7,177 bases of DNA from JAEEJA01 sp036343175. GTDB taxonomy: Bacteria; Bacillota; Clostridia; Lachnospirales; Lachnospiraceae. Shown here one piece after another: positions 5,181 to 7,177 of this stretch. The position numbers and the translations under genes are program-made. Positions within the stretch are counted from its first letter, which is position 1. Each line of letters begins with the position of its first letter. Where the stretch lies: contig JAZASR010000067.1 in assembly GCA_036343175.1 (NCBI GenBank), forward strand, positions 1 through 7,177. Direction: 5' to 3'. Under the pieces are notes generated by a model. That model had not been told where the DNA came from, did not search any database, and saw nothing but the letters and a program-made list of their open reading frames with translations.

Positions 5181-6476
5181 TCATGCAATTTTCCAGCTGC
5201 TCAGTGTCCTTTCCTTCCCTGAAAAGCTGGCACCTATCTTTATTATTTTCTTTCCGGACATCATATATGGCCCTGCATAATTATTATCGTCTATCTGCTG
5301 AAGCGCTTCATCGGCAGTTTTATCTTCCTTAAGCTCAAATATATAAATGTAATCCCTGTTTTCAACTATACAGTCGCTTCTTCCATTCGCAGAATGGATC
5401 TCAGCTCTGACATATTGCCCAAGGATGGCAAACACGGCATATATGATATTCCTCCATTCCTGCTCATCTTCCGGAGCCCTGCCTTCATGATAAGGGATAC
5501 CAGAAAGCAGTGCTTTCAAGGCTTTCATAACCGAATCCGCGTCACCATCATGCAAATATTTTAATAATGCCTGTATGCTGAATCCATTATCCGATGAAAC
5601 ACTACGTCGGGTCTTGGGAAGCAGGGCCTCCAGGAAACCATATTTAACTTCATCATTTGGAAAAGCAAGTTTATAGGTATTAAATACATCATCGTATCCT
5701 TTTATGGTAAGGTAACCGGACTGATAATAGAGTGGCACCAGGTCATTCTCATCCGCCATATAGTTTGAAATCCTGGCATCATTTACCTCAAAACCGTCAT
5801 TAAACTCCTGAACCAAAGCGCCTGACTCTGAGAGTTTTTCAAAAATATAAGCAGGAGTACCCGACTCAAACCAATATCTTTTGAAAAGCTGGTCTGACAG
5901 GGCATTAAATAGGCTGAAAGGATTATATACACCTGGACCTTTAAAGCTGAAATGATAGCCATCATACATAGCCGCAAGCTTATTGTATGTCTCATCGATA
6001 GTCATATCAGAGGCTTCAGCCATATCTTCAACTGATCCATTAAGATCATTTACAAGCTCTTCAGACGTTATTCCGCAAATATCAGCATACTTCGGAAGCA
6101 GAGAAATATCCTTCAGCTGGTTCAGATCCGAAAATATCGATACTTTGGAGAACTTTGTCACTCCAGTTATGAACACAAAATGCGTATAATCATCAGCATC
6201 CTTAAGGGTACTGAAAAATGATCTGAACGTCCTTCTGTTTTTCTCCTCCATTTTCCTGTCTGAAATATTCGACAGGAGTGGTTTATCGTATTCATCAACA
6301 AGGACAACAGCACTGCGTCCTGTCTTTTTCTTAAGGTTCAAGAGCAGGTTATAAAACTTTACGGGCAGTGTATTTGCCTTTATAGAATCTTTATCGATCC
6401 CATATTTTTCAGCTGTATTACTGATAACAGAATTTAAAACATCATCAAGTCCTGAACTGGTCTGAAAATCACCCTT
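5181..6476 (-). pseudogene. 5'-truncated AAA-ATPase-like / PDDEXK_9 protein
   Basis: The open frame runs from an in-frame TGA at 6479-6477 to the stop at 5183-5181, about 431 codons. It belongs to the AAA-ATPase_like (PF09820) plus PDDEXK_9/DUF1703 (PF08011) family. The frame begins KGDFQTSSGLDD, which aligns with the middle of the ATPase domain in intact relatives. About 80-100 N-terminal residues are missing, including the P-loop (typically RPRRFGKS/T). Retained are Walker B AVVLVDEYDKPLL, FITGVTKFSKVSIFSDLNQ, MYDGYHFS..GVYNPFSL, YWFESGTP and the nuclease-like pair GRSD...IFELK. The only start codons near the 5' end are internal TTGs without a good RBS; the first gives a 386-residue product from 6341. 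Only about 35 nt separate it from the Nudix stop codon, which suggests a deletion took the 5' end. Without Walker A it should not bind ATP. A shortened product with only the C-terminal domain cannot be excluded. Confidence 0.82.
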
Positions 6477-6510
6477 TCATGCTTTTAAAAAATTCCCTGT
6501 ATCGAAAATA

Positions 6511-7014
6511 TTACACTCCCAGCGCTTCGCATATTCTCCTATAATGCAGAAAATGCCCTGATCCGCCGATCCTTTTGATCTCGTCGAATGAGGCTATCTT
6601 AAAGTCGTTGACCTCTTCTTCCTGGACACTTATGTCTTCTTCTCTGAAGTCAGCATCAAAAAGATAGATGTCTGTGAAATAATTGTCTCCGGAAGGATCA
6701 TCATTCCTGTATGTATATATGACTCTGCCATCCTCTGCCTTAAGGTCAAGACCCGTCTCTTCGTATGCTTCTCTAAGGACCGCTTCCATTGAGGTCTCAC
6801 CTGCCCGGGCACCGCCGCCCGGTATCTCCCAGTCAAGGGCAGCCCACTTCTTGTCAGCAGTGCGCTGGGTTATCAGGTACTTTCCATTTTTATTCCTTAT
6901 AAGTGCAAGTACCACGAGCATGTACTGACCCGGCCTAAGCACTGTCGTCTTGCGGGGCACGCGCTCTCCGGTCTTTATTCTGTCTTTATCATAAATATCA
7001 ATATATTCGATCAT
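6511..7014 (-). CDS. Nudix hydrolase
   Basis: Cytoplasmic Nudix-family pyrophosphohydrolase of 167 residues; such enzymes cleave a nucleoside diphosphate linked to another moiety. The Nudix box is complete: G67-x5-E73-x7-R81-E82-A-Y-E85-E86-T-G88-L89 fits GX5EX7REUXEEXGU, with the metal-binding glutamates intact. It is preceded by WEIPGGG (62-68). The N-terminus, MIEYIDIYDKDRIKTGE followed by a LRPGQY segment, resembles Nudix proteins related to isopentenyl-diphosphate isomerase-like or YfcD-like enzymes, but the substrate cannot be told from sequence. I chose the ATG at 7014 because AAAAGG (7027-7022) lies 7 nt upstream and homologous proteins usually start M-x-x-Y-x-D. An in-frame ATG at 7032 adds six residues but lacks a well-spaced RBS. 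No terminator is visible between it and the truncated ATPase-like gene. Confidence 0.92.
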   Translation of the reverse strand: MIEYIDIYDKDRIKTGERVPRKTTVLRPGQYMLVVLALIRNKNGKYLITQRTADKKWAALDWEIPGGGARAGETSMEAVLREAYEETGLDLKAEDGRVIYTYRNDDPSGDNYFTDIYLFDADFREEDISVQEEEVNDFKIASFDEIKRIGGSGHFLHYRRICEALGV

Positions 7015-7111
7015 AATACTGCCTTTTACCATTAGTATTGCTTATACCCTTAATACAGCTTGTTTTCCTCTTAAATTGCTTATACAGCTGATACTGCTAT
7101 ATATAAATACA

Positions 7112-7177
7112 AGTGCTATCACAGCCCGCATAAGCTCTCATCTGCCCATGCGGCTCTCATCACAGCCCATCCAGCAT
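7112..7177. repeat. Degenerate short repeats at the right edge
   Basis: ATCACAGCCC occurs at 7118-7127 and 7159-7168, and GCTCTCATC at 7134-7142 and 7153-7161, forming about three imperfect units of roughly 20 bp that run off the window. AGCCCGCAT (7123-7131) and ATGCGGCT (7148-7155) can also pair, with one bulged base. The stretch 7033-7177 holds no supported gene. A minus-strand frame open from the edge to a TGA at 7121-7119 is too short to call. The promoter of the Nudix gene is probably here, but no convincing -35/-10 pair was found. Confidence 0.4.

Noticed and set aside
4996..5184. 62-residue frame overlapping the stop of the truncated ATPase-like gene by ATGA
   Set aside because: It spans the asd promoter and leader, has no recognisable domain and only a weak RBS. 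Its tail is an 11-residue repeat created by the 33-bp DNA repeat, which stays open because 33 is a multiple of three.
7015..7032. Longer Nudix start (MVKGSI) at 7032
   Set aside because: The nearest AAGGG is too far upstream, while the ATG at 7014 has AAAAGG at 7-nt spacing and gives the usual N-terminus.

Overview
The window looks like a chromosomal segment of a Gram-positive, low-to-moderate-GC anaerobe of the Clostridia, most likely Lachnospiraceae (Butyrivibrio/Roseburia-like). The pointers are the archaeal/fungal-type aspartate-semialdehyde dehydrogenase, a YjfB-type motility-associated small protein, two different AAA-ATPase/PD-(D/E)XK family genes, strong AGGAGG-type ribosome binding sites and clear sigma-A promoters. 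This assignment is inference from protein families, not a database match. Every supported gene lies on the minus strand, so the window reads from right to left.

Layout in transcription order (right to left). The right edge (about 7112-7177) holds short degenerate repeats and no supported gene. Next is a Nudix hydrolase (6511-7014). A 5'-truncated AAA-ATPase-like/PDDEXK_9 gene (5181-6476) follows; it has lost the Walker A end and is probably a pseudogene. Then comes a consensus sigma-A promoter (5135-5163) and a leader of about 190 nt carrying 33-bp tandem repeats that can fold into hairpins. The leader leads into the one clear housekeeping gene, asd (3852-4934). The last 48 bp of the asd region, including its double stop codon, are duplicated immediately downstream. 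A perfect 16-bp-stem terminator (3681-3716) ends that unit.

Left of the terminator is an intergenic array of six units with a 33-bp period (3493-3672). Next is a probable two-gene operon: an intact AAA_14/DUF4143 ATPase (2068-3390) and, 34 nt on, an ADP-ribosylglycohydrolase-fold protein with a C-terminal DUF6508-like domain (783-2033). Both metal-binding motifs of the hydrolase are destroyed, so it is predicted to be a pseudoenzyme. A small YjfB-family gene (409-609) follows, with its own consensus promoter, an upstream (AT)n tract and a terminator. The left edge carries the N-terminus of a secreted protein (1-252).

The genes do not form one pathway. asd (lysine/threonine/methionine/diaminopimelate synthesis) is a core gene set between accessory genes of mobile or strain-variable families. 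The items most worth attention are the ATPase plus pseudo-ARH gene pair, the phased 33-bp array upstream of it, the repeat-bearing asd leader and the duplicated asd tail.
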